A DNA stretch of 64,000 nt, from positions 2,294,001-2,358,000 of the forward strand of contig NZ_CP130713.1 in assembly GCF_030553055.1 (NCBI RefSeq), written 5' to 3'. Below the pieces are notes generated by a model. It did no database searches, had not been told where the DNA came from, and saw nothing but the letters and a program-made list of their open reading frames with translations. The stretch's first letter is position 1. Each line of letters opens with the position of its first letter. Below are positions 57,520 through 64,000 of this stretch, in pieces. Source of the DNA: Streptomyces sp. XD-27 (GTDB taxonomy: Bacteria > Actinomycetota > Actinomycetes > Streptomycetales > Streptomycetaceae). The position numbers and the translations under genes are program-made.

Positions 57520-57879
57520 TTACCCGGGCGGCCAGTTGAAGCCGCGTCCGCCGAGGACGTGGGCATGGGCGTGGAAGACGGTCTGGCCCGCGCCGGAACC
57601 GGTGTTGAAGATGATCCGGAAGCCGGTGCCGTCGACCTTCTCCTCGCTGGCGACCTCACCGGCCTCGCGCAGGACGTCCGCCGCGATGGTGGGTTCCGCG
57701 GCCGCCAGGGTGGCGGCGTCCGGGTGGTGCACCTTGGGGATCACCAGCACGTGGGTGGGCGCCTGCGGGTTTATGTCGCGGAAGGCGAGAGTGGTCTCGG
57801 TCTCACGGACCACGTCCGCCGGCACCTCTCTCGCCACGATCTTGCAGAACAGGCAGTCGGCCTGCGGTTCTCCCGCCAC
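57520..57879 (-). CDS. HIT-family protein (nucleoside phosphoramidase-like)
   Basis: 119 aa. [17 protein letters not shown] (with the CxxC pair of Hint-like proteins) and the His triad [18 protein letters not shown]. Hydrolyses nucleoside phosphoramidates or AMP conjugates. Co-transcribed with rnz directly downstream. ATG at 57879. Confidence 0.94.
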   Translation of the reverse strand: MAGEPQADCLFCKIVAREVPADVVRETETTLAFRDINPQAPTHVLVIPKVHHPDAATLAAAEPTIAADVLREAGEVASEEKVDGTGFRIIFNTGSGAGQTVFHAHAHVLGGRGFNWPPG

Positions 57880-57988
57880 CGGTGGGCTCCTCCCGGGTCG
57901 TCGGCTCCTACGGTGACGGATGCTACCGGGACGTCGTGGATCATGGCGCGCCCACGGCGTGGCCTGACCGGATCGTGGGCACCGGCCG

Positions 57989-58020
57989 CCGCCCGGGCCG
58001 GCTCGGGACGGCCCGGGCGG
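57989..58020 (-). terminator. Terminator 3' of the secreted lipoprotein gene
   Basis: CCGCCCGGGCC (57989-57999), a 10-base loop and GGCCCGGGCGG (58010-58020), perfect 11-bp stem, 13 bases past the stop at 58034. Confidence 0.72.
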
Positions 58021-58033
58021 CGCGGCGGCGCTG

Positions 58034-58534
58034 TCAGAGGCGCACGGGGTAGGAGGCGTGCTTGGTCGGGCGGCGATCGTTGTCCCGGTCGGGGTCCTTG
58101 TCGCAGTCGCCGATCACCTTCGCGTGGAAGACCTGGCGGCCCGCCACCTTCCCCGTCAGATCGCCCTTCACGCACCGGCCTTCGCGCACGAAGGTGACGG
58201 TGCCGGTGACCCGGATGTCGGCTCTGCGCTTCTTCCCGGCCAGGCCCTCGCAGTCGACGGACACCTCGCGGACCGGGGGCCGCGAGGTGTGCTTACCGGA
58301 TCTGCGCTTCTCTTCGCCCTTCGCGTCACCGGTGCACCTCATCCAGCGCACGTCGATGCCGCCCTTCTCCAGCGCCTTGGTGGCGACCCGGTCCGTGGTG
58401 TAGGCCGCGCGGACCGCGCTGAGCCCCCGGTCGGAATCGCCCTCGCACGCCGACAGAGCGCCGACGGTCACGACGACCGCCGCGATCACGGGCAGCCGCG
58501 CACCGCGCCGCCGCAGAGTCCTCCATACCCCCAT
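58034..58534 (-). CDS. Secreted lipoprotein of unknown function
   Basis: 166 aa. Signal RRRGARLPVIAAVVVTVGALSAC with lipobox LSAC at about 30, then a mature chain with VSVDCEGLAGKKRRADIRVTGTVTF and VFHAKVIGDCDKDPDRDND. Four cysteines in the mature part (after the lipid Cys) could form two disulfides. The protein is very basic (KKRR, EEKRRSGK). It resembles DUF4333-like small Streptomyces lipoproteins, but I am not certain. It stands alone with its own terminator. Confidence 0.8.
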   Translation of the reverse strand: MGVWRTLRRRGARLPVIAAVVVTVGALSACEGDSDRGLSAVRAAYTTDRVATKALEKGGIDVRWMRCTGDAKGEEKRRSGKHTSRPPVREVSVDCEGLAGKKRRADIRVTGTVTFVREGRCVKGDLTGKVAGRQVFHAKVIGDCDKDPDRDNDRRPTKHASYPVRL

Positions 58535-58610
58535 GGCGATCAGGCTGCCATCGGTGGTGGCGGCGGGAAAGAGCGTCTTCGGCCAGGCTCAGGACGCGGA
58601 TGCGGCCGGA

Positions 58611-58664
58611 CTCAGGACCAGCGGCCCGGCTCAGGGTTCGGCCCGGCTCAGGACCAGCGGCCCG
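58611..58664. repeat. 18-bp direct repeat at the rsmE stop codon
   Basis: CTCAGGACCAGCGGCCCG occurs at 58611-58628 and 58647-58664. The second copy contains the rsmE stop (58648-58650) and codes for its last residues GRWS. The first copy, 36 bases downstream of it in rsmE orientation, would repeat GRWS-stop. GGCCCGGCTC also recurs in between. Confidence 0.85.
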
Positions 58665-59391
58665 TACGGCCCAGCAGCAGTGCCGTCGCCGCCGTGCCCG
58701 CCGTCGAGGTGCGCAGCACGCTCGCCCCCAGCCGGTACGGCTTCGCGCCCGCCTCGGCGAAGAGCGCCAACTCCTCGGGTGAGACCCCGCCTTCGGGCCC
58801 CACGACCAGCACGATGTCGCCGTCGGCGGGGAGTTCGGCGGTGGCCAGCGGCGCGCCGCCCGCGGCGCGGTCCTCGTGCAGGACGGCGGCGAAGTCCGCC
58901 TGGGCGAGCAGCGCGGCGACCTGCTTGGTGGTCATCGCGTCCGCGACCTCGGGGAACCGCACCCGGCGGGACTGCTTGCCCGCCTCCCGCGCCGTACTGC
59001 GCCACTTGGCCAGCGACTTGGCGCCGCGGTCGCCGCGCCACTGGGTGACGCAGCGGGACGCCGCCCAGGGCACGATGGCGTCGACGCCGGTCTCGGTCAT
59101 CGTCTCCACGGCCAACTCGCCCCGGTCGCCCTTGGGCAGCGCCTGGACGACGGTGATCCGCGGCGCCGGCTCGTCCTCGACGGTCCGGCGGGTCACCTGG
59201 ACCACCAGCCGGTCCTTGCCCTCGGCGAAGAGCACCACCGCCTCGGCCCAGCCGCCGTTCCCGTCGGTCAGGACGATCTCCTCACCGGGGCGCAGCCGGC
59301 GCACCGAGACGGCGTGCCGCCCCTCGGGCCCGTCCAGGACGAACTCACCGGCGCCCGGCACGGTCTCCACCACGAAGACGGGCGCGGTCAC
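58648..59391 (-). CDS. rsmE: 16S rRNA (uracil-1498-N3)-methyltransferase RsmE
   Basis: 247 aa from a GTG at 59391, which overlaps the stop of the nitronate monooxygenase gene (GTGA). SPOUT knot motifs VLVVGPEGGVSPEELALF and LGASVLRTSTAGTAATALLLG bind S-adenosylmethionine. An N-terminal PUA-like domain is at 1-75 (GRHAVSVRRLRPGEEIVLTDG). AIVPWAASRCVTQWRGDR is a further family block. The stop codon is part of a short direct repeat. Confidence 0.95.
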   Translation of the reverse strand: MTAPVFVVETVPGAGEFVLDGPEGRHAVSVRRLRPGEEIVLTDGNGGWAEAVVLFAEGKDRLVVQVTRRTVEDEPAPRITVVQALPKGDRGELAVETMTETGVDAIVPWAASRCVTQWRGDRGAKSLAKWRSTAREAGKQSRRVRFPEVADAMTTKQVAALLAQADFAAVLHEDRAAGGAPLATAELPADGDIVLVVGPEGGVSPEELALFAEAGAKPYRLGASVLRTSTAGTAATALLLGRTGRWS

Positions 59392-60476
59392 GACACCACA
59401 CCGCCCCGCGGCTGCGCGACGCCTGCCACCGCCTGGTCCAGTTCGGCCGCCAGCACCTCGACCAGGCGGCCCGCGGACATCTCGCGGGCCAGCCGGTGGC
59501 CCTGCCCGGCCCACAGCGCCATGCCCTGCGGGTCGCCGGCCTTGGCCGCCGCCTTGCGCAGTCCGGAGGTGAGGTGGTGCACCTGGGGGTAGGCGGCGGG
59601 CGCGTACGGGCCGTGTTCGCGCATGAAGCGGTTGACCAGGCCGCGGGCCGGGCGGCCCGAGAAGGCGCGGGTCAGTTCGGTCCGGCCGAACAGCGGGTCC
59701 GTCATCGCCCGCTTGTGGAGCGCGTGGGCGCCGGACTCGGAGCAGACGAGGAAGGCGGTGCCCAGCTGGGCGGCGGTCGCGCCCGCCGCCAGCACTGCGG
59801 CGATCTGCGCTCCGCGCATCAGCCCGCCGGCGGCGATGACCGGGATCTGCACGGTCTCGCGGACGGTGCTGAGCAGGGACAGCAGTCCCAGGCCCGCGCC
59901 GGCGCAGTCGGACTGCGGGTCGTCGCGGTGGGTCCCCTGGTGGCCGCCCGCCTCGATGCCCTGTACGCAGACGGCGTCGGCGCCGGCCCACTGGGCGGCC
60001 TGGGCCTCGGCGGGCGAGGTGACGGTGACGACCGTACGGGTGCCCGCGTTGGCGAACGCGTCGAAGACCGCCCGCGAGGGGCAGCCGAAGGTGAACGAGA
60101 CCACCGGAACGGGGTCGTCCAGCAGGATGGCGAGCTTGACCTCGTAGGCGTCGTCGGCGCCCGAGTCGGGGTCGCCGAGCGGGGTGTCGTACCAGGACGC
60201 CTCGCCGGCGAGCTGCTCCTTGTAGACCTCGACGGCGGCCGGGTCGGCCGTGAGCGGCTGCGGCATGAACAGGTTCACGCCGAAGGGACGGTCGGTGAGC
60301 CCGCGGAGCTGTTTGATCTCCTGGTACATCGCCTCCGGCGTCTTGTAGCCCGCGGCGAGGAAGCCGAGGGCACCGGCATCGGAGACGGCTGCGGCGAGCT
60401 TGGGGCAGGAGGCGCCACCCGCCATGGGGGCCTGCACGATCGGATACCGAAAGAGATCGGTCAGCGCGGAGGACAT
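59388..60476 (-). CDS. Nitronate monooxygenase (FMN enzyme)
   Basis: 362 aa from the ATG at 60476 (GTG at 60482 also in frame; no ribosome binding site). TIM barrel oxidising alkyl nitronates such as propionate-3-nitronate. Blocks: LFRYPIVQAPMAGGASCPKLAAAVSDAGALGFLAAGY, FGVNLFMPQ, DAVCVQGIEAGGHQGTH and the FMN-phosphate site AAGGLMRGAQIAAVLAAGATAAQLGTAFLVCSE. Translationally coupled to rsmE. Confidence 0.92.
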   Translation of the reverse strand: MSSALTDLFRYPIVQAPMAGGASCPKLAAAVSDAGALGFLAAGYKTPEAMYQEIKQLRGLTDRPFGVNLFMPQPLTADPAAVEVYKEQLAGEASWYDTPLGDPDSGADDAYEVKLAILLDDPVPVVSFTFGCPSRAVFDAFANAGTRTVVTVTSPAEAQAAQWAGADAVCVQGIEAGGHQGTHRDDPQSDCAGAGLGLLSLLSTVRETVQIPVIAAGGLMRGAQIAAVLAAGATAAQLGTAFLVCSESGAHALHKRAMTDPLFGRTELTRAFSGRPARGLVNRFMREHGPYAPAAYPQVHHLTSGLRKAAAKAGDPQGMALWAGQGHRLAREMSAGRLVEVLAAELDQAVAGVAQPRGGVVS

Positions 60477-60567
60477 GAACACATCGTGTCACGTCGGCCG
60501 CACCGAGCAGTACTGGCCTCGGGCGCGTCGGCGCCCGACGGCCGGTCAGGCACCGGTTCGCCCTATT

Positions 60568-60592
60568 CGCCCCCGGACCCGGTCCGGGGGCG
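60568..60592 (-). terminator. Terminator of dnaJ2
   Basis: CGCCCCCGGACC (60568-60579), one base, GGTCCGGGGGCG (60581-60592): a perfect 12-bp inverted repeat whose top few pairs must open to make a loop. It lies 50 bases past the dnaJ2 stop and before the nitronate monooxygenase gene. Confidence 0.72.
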
Positions 60593-60614
60593 ATCAAGGG
60601 GAGCGCGGCGGGAG

Positions 60615-60656
60615 CCCGCGCCAGCGTCCGTTGAACCCGCGCTAGCGTCCGTTGAA
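60615..60656. repeat. 21-bp tandem duplication across the dnaJ2 stop codon
   Basis: 60615-60635 and 60636-60656 differ at one base. Both contain AGCGTCCGTTGAA. The copy at 60636-60656 includes the end of dnaJ2 (FNGR, TAG at 60644-60642). The other copy lies just downstream and has TGG in place of the TAG. Confidence 0.9.
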
Positions 60657-61781
60657 GGCGTCCTTCAAGCGCGAGAACAGCCCCTGCTGCCCTGGCTTGA
60701 ATTCACCCATGGGGCGCTCCTCGCCCCGCAGCTTCGACAGCCGGCGCAGCAGTTCCTCCTGCTCCGGGTCGAGCTTGGTCGGGGTCTGCACCTCGACGTG
60801 CACGATCAGGTCGCCTCGGCCGCCGCCGCGCAGATGCGTGACGCCGCGCTGGTGGAGCGGGATCGACTGGCCGGACTGGGTGCCGGGCCGGATGTCGACC
60901 TCCTCCAGGCCGTCCAGCGTCTCCAGCGGCACCTTCGTACCGAGCGCCGCCGCCGTCATCGGGATGGTGACCGTGCAGTGCAGATCGTCGCCGCGGCGCT
61001 GGAAGACCGGGTGCGGCAGCTCGTGGATCTCCACGTACAGGTCGCCGGCCGGGCCGCCGCCGGGGCCGACCTCGCCTTCCCCGGCGAGCTGGATCCGGGT
61101 GCCGTTGTCGACGCCCGCGGGGATCTTGACCGTGAGCGTGCGCCGGGAGCGCACCCGCCCGTCGCCCGCGCACTCCGGGCACGGGGTCGGCACCACGGTG
61201 CCGAAGCCCTGGCACTGCGGGCACGGTCGGGAGGTCATGACCTGGCCCAGGAAGGACCGCGTCACCTGGGAGACCTCACCGCGGCCGCGGCACATGTCGC
61301 AGGTCTGGGCCGAGGTACCGGGGGCCGCGCCCTCACCACTACAGGTCGTGCAGACCACGGCCGTGTCGACCTGGATGTCCTTGGTGGTGCCGAAGGCCGC
61401 CTCGTTCAGCTCGACCTCGAGCCGGATCATGGCGTCCTGGCCGCGCCGCGTCCTGGAGCGGGGTCCGCGCTGCGACGCGGTCCCGAAGAACGCGTCCATG
61501 ATGTCGGAGAAGTTCCCGAAGCCCGCGCCGAAGCCGCCGGCACCCGCGCCCGCGCCGCCCGTGCTGGACAGGGGGTCGCCGCCGAGGTCGTAGACCTGCT
61601 TCTTCTGCGGATCGGACAGGACCTCGTAAGCGGCGTTGATCTCCTTGAACCGCTCCTGGGTCTTCGGGTCCGGGTTCACATCCGGGTGCAGCTCGCGCGC
61701 CAGCCGCCGGAACGCTTTCTTGATCTCGTCCTGCGAGGCATCGCGCCGCACGCCCAGGACCGCGTAGTAGTCAGTCGCCAC
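60642..61781 (-). CDS. dnaJ: Chaperone protein DnaJ (second copy type)
   Basis: 379 aa from a GTG at 61781, directly after hrcA. J domain 1-68 with HPD (LHPDVNPD). Gly/Phe region GGAGAGAGGFGAGFGNFSDIM. Four zinc-binding repeats CTTCSGEG, CDMCRGRG, CPQCQGFG and CPECAGDG. C-terminal substrate domains with LPHPVFQRRGDDLHCTVTIPM. In streptomycetes this copy sits beside hrcA while another is in the dnaK operon. Controlled by HrcA through the CIRCE site upstream of hrcA. Confidence 0.96.
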   Translation of the reverse strand: MATDYYAVLGVRRDASQDEIKKAFRRLARELHPDVNPDPKTQERFKEINAAYEVLSDPQKKQVYDLGGDPLSSTGGAGAGAGGFGAGFGNFSDIMDAFFGTASQRGPRSRTRRGQDAMIRLEVELNEAAFGTTKDIQVDTAVVCTTCSGEGAAPGTSAQTCDMCRGRGEVSQVTRSFLGQVMTSRPCPQCQGFGTVVPTPCPECAGDGRVRSRRTLTVKIPAGVDNGTRIQLAGEGEVGPGGGPAGDLYVEIHELPHPVFQRRGDDLHCTVTIPMTAAALGTKVPLETLDGLEEVDIRPGTQSGQSIPLHQRGVTHLRGGGRGDLIVHVEVQTPTKLDPEQEELLRRLSKLRGEERPMGEFKPGQQGLFSRLKDAFNGR

Positions 61782-62798
61782 TTACGACTCCGCCAGGATC
61801 TGTCCGACGTAACGTGCCACTGCGCGTACCGCTCCCATCGTTCCGGGGTAGTCCATGCGGGTCGGTCCGACCACGCCGAGTTTGGCGACCGCCTCGTCGC
61901 CCGAACCGTAGCCGACCGCGACGACGGACGTGGAGTTCAGCCCTTCATGGGCGTTCTCGTGCCCGATGCGTACGGTCATGCCCGAATCCTTGGCCTCGCC
62001 GAGCAACTTGAGGAGCACGACCTGCTCCTCCAGCGCCTCCAGAACAGGCCGGATGGTGAGAGGAAAGTCATGTCCGAAGCGCGTGAGGTTGGCGGTGCCG
62101 CCGATCATCAGCCGCTCTTCGGTCTCCTCGACCAGGGTCTCCAGCAGCGTGGCGAGCACGGCGGAGACCGTGCCCCGGTCGTCCGCCTCGAAGGACTCGG
62201 GCAGGTCCTGCACCAGCTGCGGAACGTCCGAGAAGCGCCGTCCCACGACCCGGCTGTTCAGCCGGGCCCGCAGATCGGCCAGCGACGTCTCCCCGACGGG
62301 CGCCGGGCAGTCCACCATGCGCTGCTCCACCCGGCCGGTGTCCGTGATCAGCACCAGCATGACCCGGGCGGGCGCGAGCGCGAGCAGCTCCACGTGCCGC
62401 ACCGTGGAACGGGTCAGCGACGGATACTGCACGACGGCGACCTGCCGGGTCAGCTGCGCCAGCAGCCGCACCGTGCGGCTCACCACGTCGTCCAGGTCGA
62501 CCGCGCCGTCCAGGAAGTTCTGGATGGCGCGCCGCTCCGCCGGGGACAGCGGCTTGACGCCCGCGAGCCTGTCCACGAAGAGGCGGTAGCCCTTGTCGGT
62601 GGGGATCCGGCCCGCGCTGGTGTGCGGCTGGGCGATGAACCCCTCGTCCTCCAGGGCGGCCATGTCGTTGCGTACGGTGGCCGGTGAGACGCCGAGTCGG
62701 TGCCGCTCCGTGAGCGCCTTGGAGCCGACCGGCTCCTCCGTGCCCACGTAGTCCTGGACGATGGCGCGCAGCACCTCGAGTCTGCGTTCACTCAGCAT
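61782..62798 (-). CDS. hrcA: Heat-inducible repressor HrcA
   Basis: 338 aa from the ATG at 62798 with GGAGGT seven bases before it; the frame opens back to 62846 but would overlap the CIRCE element. Winged helix at 1-75 with [46 protein letters not shown] and [21 protein letters not shown]-like domain follows. Represses its own operon and groE genes by binding CIRCE. The stop codon abuts the dnaJ start. Confidence 0.96.
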   Translation of the reverse strand: MLSERRLEVLRAIVQDYVGTEEPVGSKALTERHRLGVSPATVRNDMAALEDEGFIAQPHTSAGRIPTDKGYRLFVDRLAGVKPLSPAERRAIQNFLDGAVDLDDVVSRTVRLLAQLTRQVAVVQYPSLTRSTVRHVELLALAPARVMLVLITDTGRVEQRMVDCPAPVGETSLADLRARLNSRVVGRRFSDVPQLVQDLPESFEADDRGTVSAVLATLLETLVEETEERLMIGGTANLTRFGHDFPLTIRPVLEALEEQVVLLKLLGEAKDSGMTVRIGHENAHEGLNSTSVVAVGYGSGDEAVAKLGVVGPTRMDYPGTMGAVRAVARYVGQILAES

Positions 62799-62839
62799 CG
62801 CGCACACCTCCAGTCCGGCCGATTCCCGGGCCTTGTCTC

Positions 62840-62866
62840 CTGGCACTCAGCTGTCATGAGTGCCAG
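62840..62866. promoter_or_regulatory. CIRCE operator of hrcA-dnaJ
   Basis: CTGGCACTC (62840-62848), nine-base spacer AGCTGTCAT, GAGTGCCAG (62858-62866): the canonical CIRCE layout (TTAGCACTC-N9-GAGTGCTAA) with symmetric changes at the outer bases. It lies 42 bases upstream of the hrcA start. Confidence 0.95.
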
Positions 62867-63025
62867 ATCTTCCTGAGCCAGTGTACGGCCGGGTGCCACG
62901 GCCTGGGCAAGGCCCGTCACGGCCCTGTGGATAACCACACCGGACCGCGAGCGCACCCGCCCGGGCCTCCCCTGGGCCGGGCCGCCGCGCGCTGCCGCCT
63001 GACATCGCGCGCTAGCGTCTGACAT

Positions 63026-63748
63026 ATGGACAGCAACGGGGAACCGGTCGGCTGGGAGCGGCTGGCGCCGGGCGTCGCCCGGCGGCGGCTGCCGGTCTGG
63101 GACGCGACGACGGGCGCCATCGCCGGCGAGGACGGGCTGCTGGTGGTGGACACCGGCGCCACGCTCGCCGAGGGTGTTCGGATCCGCCGCGAGGTGACCG
63201 CGCTCTTCGGCCGCCGCCCCACCCACATCGTGCTCACCCACCCGCACTTCGACCATGTGCTGGGTACGGCCGCCTTCGCGGGCTGCGAGGTGTACGGGGC
63301 GGTCGGCCTGGACGACCTGCTGGCGCGCGAGCGGGACGAGCTGCGCGCGGACGCGGTACGGCACGGTGTCGCCGCCGATGACGCGGCCGAGGCCGCGGAC
63401 CTGCTCGTACGGCCGCAGCACACGGTCTGCGGGGAGCTCACCGTCGACCTCGGCGGCGGGCGGCGGGTCCTGCTGGCCAACGTCGGCCCGGCCCACAGCG
63501 GTCACGATCTCGCCGTGCTGGTGCCCGGCCCGCCCGAGGTGGTCTTCTGCGGCGACCTGGTCGAGGAGTCGGGGGAACCGCAGGCCGGGCGGGACGCGGT
63601 GCCGGGCCGGTGGCCCGCCGCGCTGGACCGGCTGCTCGCGCTCGGCGGCGAGGACGCGGTGTACGTGCCGGGGCACGGGGCCGTGGTGGACGCCGGTTTC
63701 GTCCGCGCCCAGCGCGCGGGGCTGGCGGCGCGTTTCGGCGTGTCGTAG
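63026..63748 (+). CDS. MBL-fold metallohydrolase
   Basis: 240 aa. Metal motif LTHPHFDHVLG (HxHxDH variant with HPHFDH), third His in VGPAHSGHD, Asp in FCGDLVEESG, last His in VYVPGHGAVVDAG. Short MBL family related to glyoxalase II-like and quinoprotein-relay enzymes. Substrate unknown. No ribosome binding site; TAGCGT (63013-63018) could be a -10 placing transcription start at the ATG, so a leaderless mRNA is likely. CTGACAT occurs twice just upstream. Confidence 0.9.
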   Translation: MDSNGEPVGWERLAPGVARRRLPVWDATTGAIAGEDGLLVVDTGATLAEGVRIRREVTALFGRRPTHIVLTHPHFDHVLGTAAFAGCEVYGAVGLDDLLARERDELRADAVRHGVAADDAAEAADLLVRPQHTVCGELTVDLGGGRRVLLANVGPAHSGHDLAVLVPGPPEVVFCGDLVEESGEPQAGRDAVPGRWPAALDRLLALGGEDAVYVPGHGAVVDAGFVRAQRAGLAARFGVS

Positions 63749-63794
63749 CCCCGCCTCGTAGCCACGACCTGCCATTTCTTCGTATCGTCGGCCG

Positions 63795-64000
63795 GTGCGC
63801 AGCAGAGAGTACAACCCCGATCTCACCCCTCCGTGGAAGCGGAAGGCGCCCGTGCCCGAGGTGCCCGCGGAGCCCGACCTCGTGGTCGAGGAGGTCACCA
63901 CGGGCTTCTGCGGCGCGGTGATCCGGTGCGAGAAGACCGCGCAGGGCCCGACGGTGACGCTGGAGGACCGATTCGGCAAGCACCGGGTCTTCCCGATGGA
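63795..64000 (+). CDS. DUF3097 protein, 3' end outside the window
   Basis: 68 codons visible from a GTG at 63795. The start VRSREYNPDLTPPWKRKAPVP and the following LVVEEVTTGFCGAVIRCE and VTLEDRFGKHRVFPM match the DUF3097 family found throughout actinobacteria next to hrcA-dnaJ. Function unknown. No ribosome binding site; TATCGT at 63782-63787 could be a -10 for a leaderless transcript. Confidence 0.88.
   Translation, partial: MRSREYNPDLTPPWKRKAPVPEVPAEPDLVVEEVTTGFCGAVIRCEKTAQGPTVTLEDRFGKHRVFPM

Overview
The window is high-GC actinobacterial DNA and reads as Streptomyces chromosome. Coding GC is very high, many starts are GTG or TTG, there are rare TTA codons (a bldA-type signature), and the order of housekeeping genes is the one I remember from the ppdK-dus-glyS-znu/zur-uppS-recO-leuA-era-phoH-rsmE-dnaJ-hrcA stretch of Streptomyces chromosomes. 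That synteny is from memory and was not searched. No tRNA, rRNA, insertion sequence, prophage gene or CRISPR array was seen.

Layout. 1-8.5 kb: the edge of a membrane protein, a KimA-like potassium transporter, a carbohydrate-type ABC importer without its own ATPase, a PhoX-type phosphatase behind a PHO-box-like repeat, and an ArsR-type regulator with a TTA codon. 8.9-13.2 kb: pyruvate phosphate dikinase and tRNA-dihydrouridine synthase. 13.4-21.5 kb: accessory transport and regulation, with a frameshifted MFS gene, a regulator/MFS divergent pair, an aldo/keto reductase-TetR operon with a clear operator, and a two-component system. 21.5-28.2 kb: glycyl-tRNA synthetase, the znuA-znuC-znuB zinc importer with two Zur boxes in its promoter, zur, uppS and recO.

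28.2-38.4 kb is the most unusual part. It holds a VOC protein under an orphan palindrome, an unknown protein, a WhiJ-type trio (XRE regulator, DUF397 protein, small histidine-kinase-like ATPase), a membrane-anchored NACHT ATPase fused to a formylglycine-generating-enzyme-like lectin-fold domain, and, divergently, a calpain-like cysteine protease whose reading frame is broken by an A8 tract. The protease is followed, in overlapping genes, by two proteins that share a small beta-rich module, one of them a lipoprotein. I infer a sensor/effector/partner cassette, possibly defence or contact-dependent conflict. This is a hypothesis. 38.3-43.9 kb: a GH18-like membrane protein, a two-component system, an MMPL transporter and a TerB-like protein.

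44-64 kb is mostly core. It has leuA with a recognisable 15-codon leucine-rich attenuator peptide, an M4 (protealysin-like) protease with its emfourin-type inhibitor, era, a cytidine-deaminase-like protein lacking its zinc ligands, an inserted regulator/MFS/YjbR block, CorC-like, ybeY, phoH, a PfkB kinase, an anti-sigma-like ATPase, rnz, a HIT protein, a lipoprotein, rsmE, a nitronate monooxygenase, dnaJ2 and hrcA with a CIRCE operator, an MBL-fold protein and the start of a DUF3097 protein.

Cross-cutting patterns: two separate MmyB-like regulator/MFS pairs carry a palindrome exactly in the -35/-10 spacer; three genes (zur, rsmE, dnaJ2) have a short duplication spanning the stop codon; several convergent gene pairs overlap tail to tail; and several starts look leaderless.
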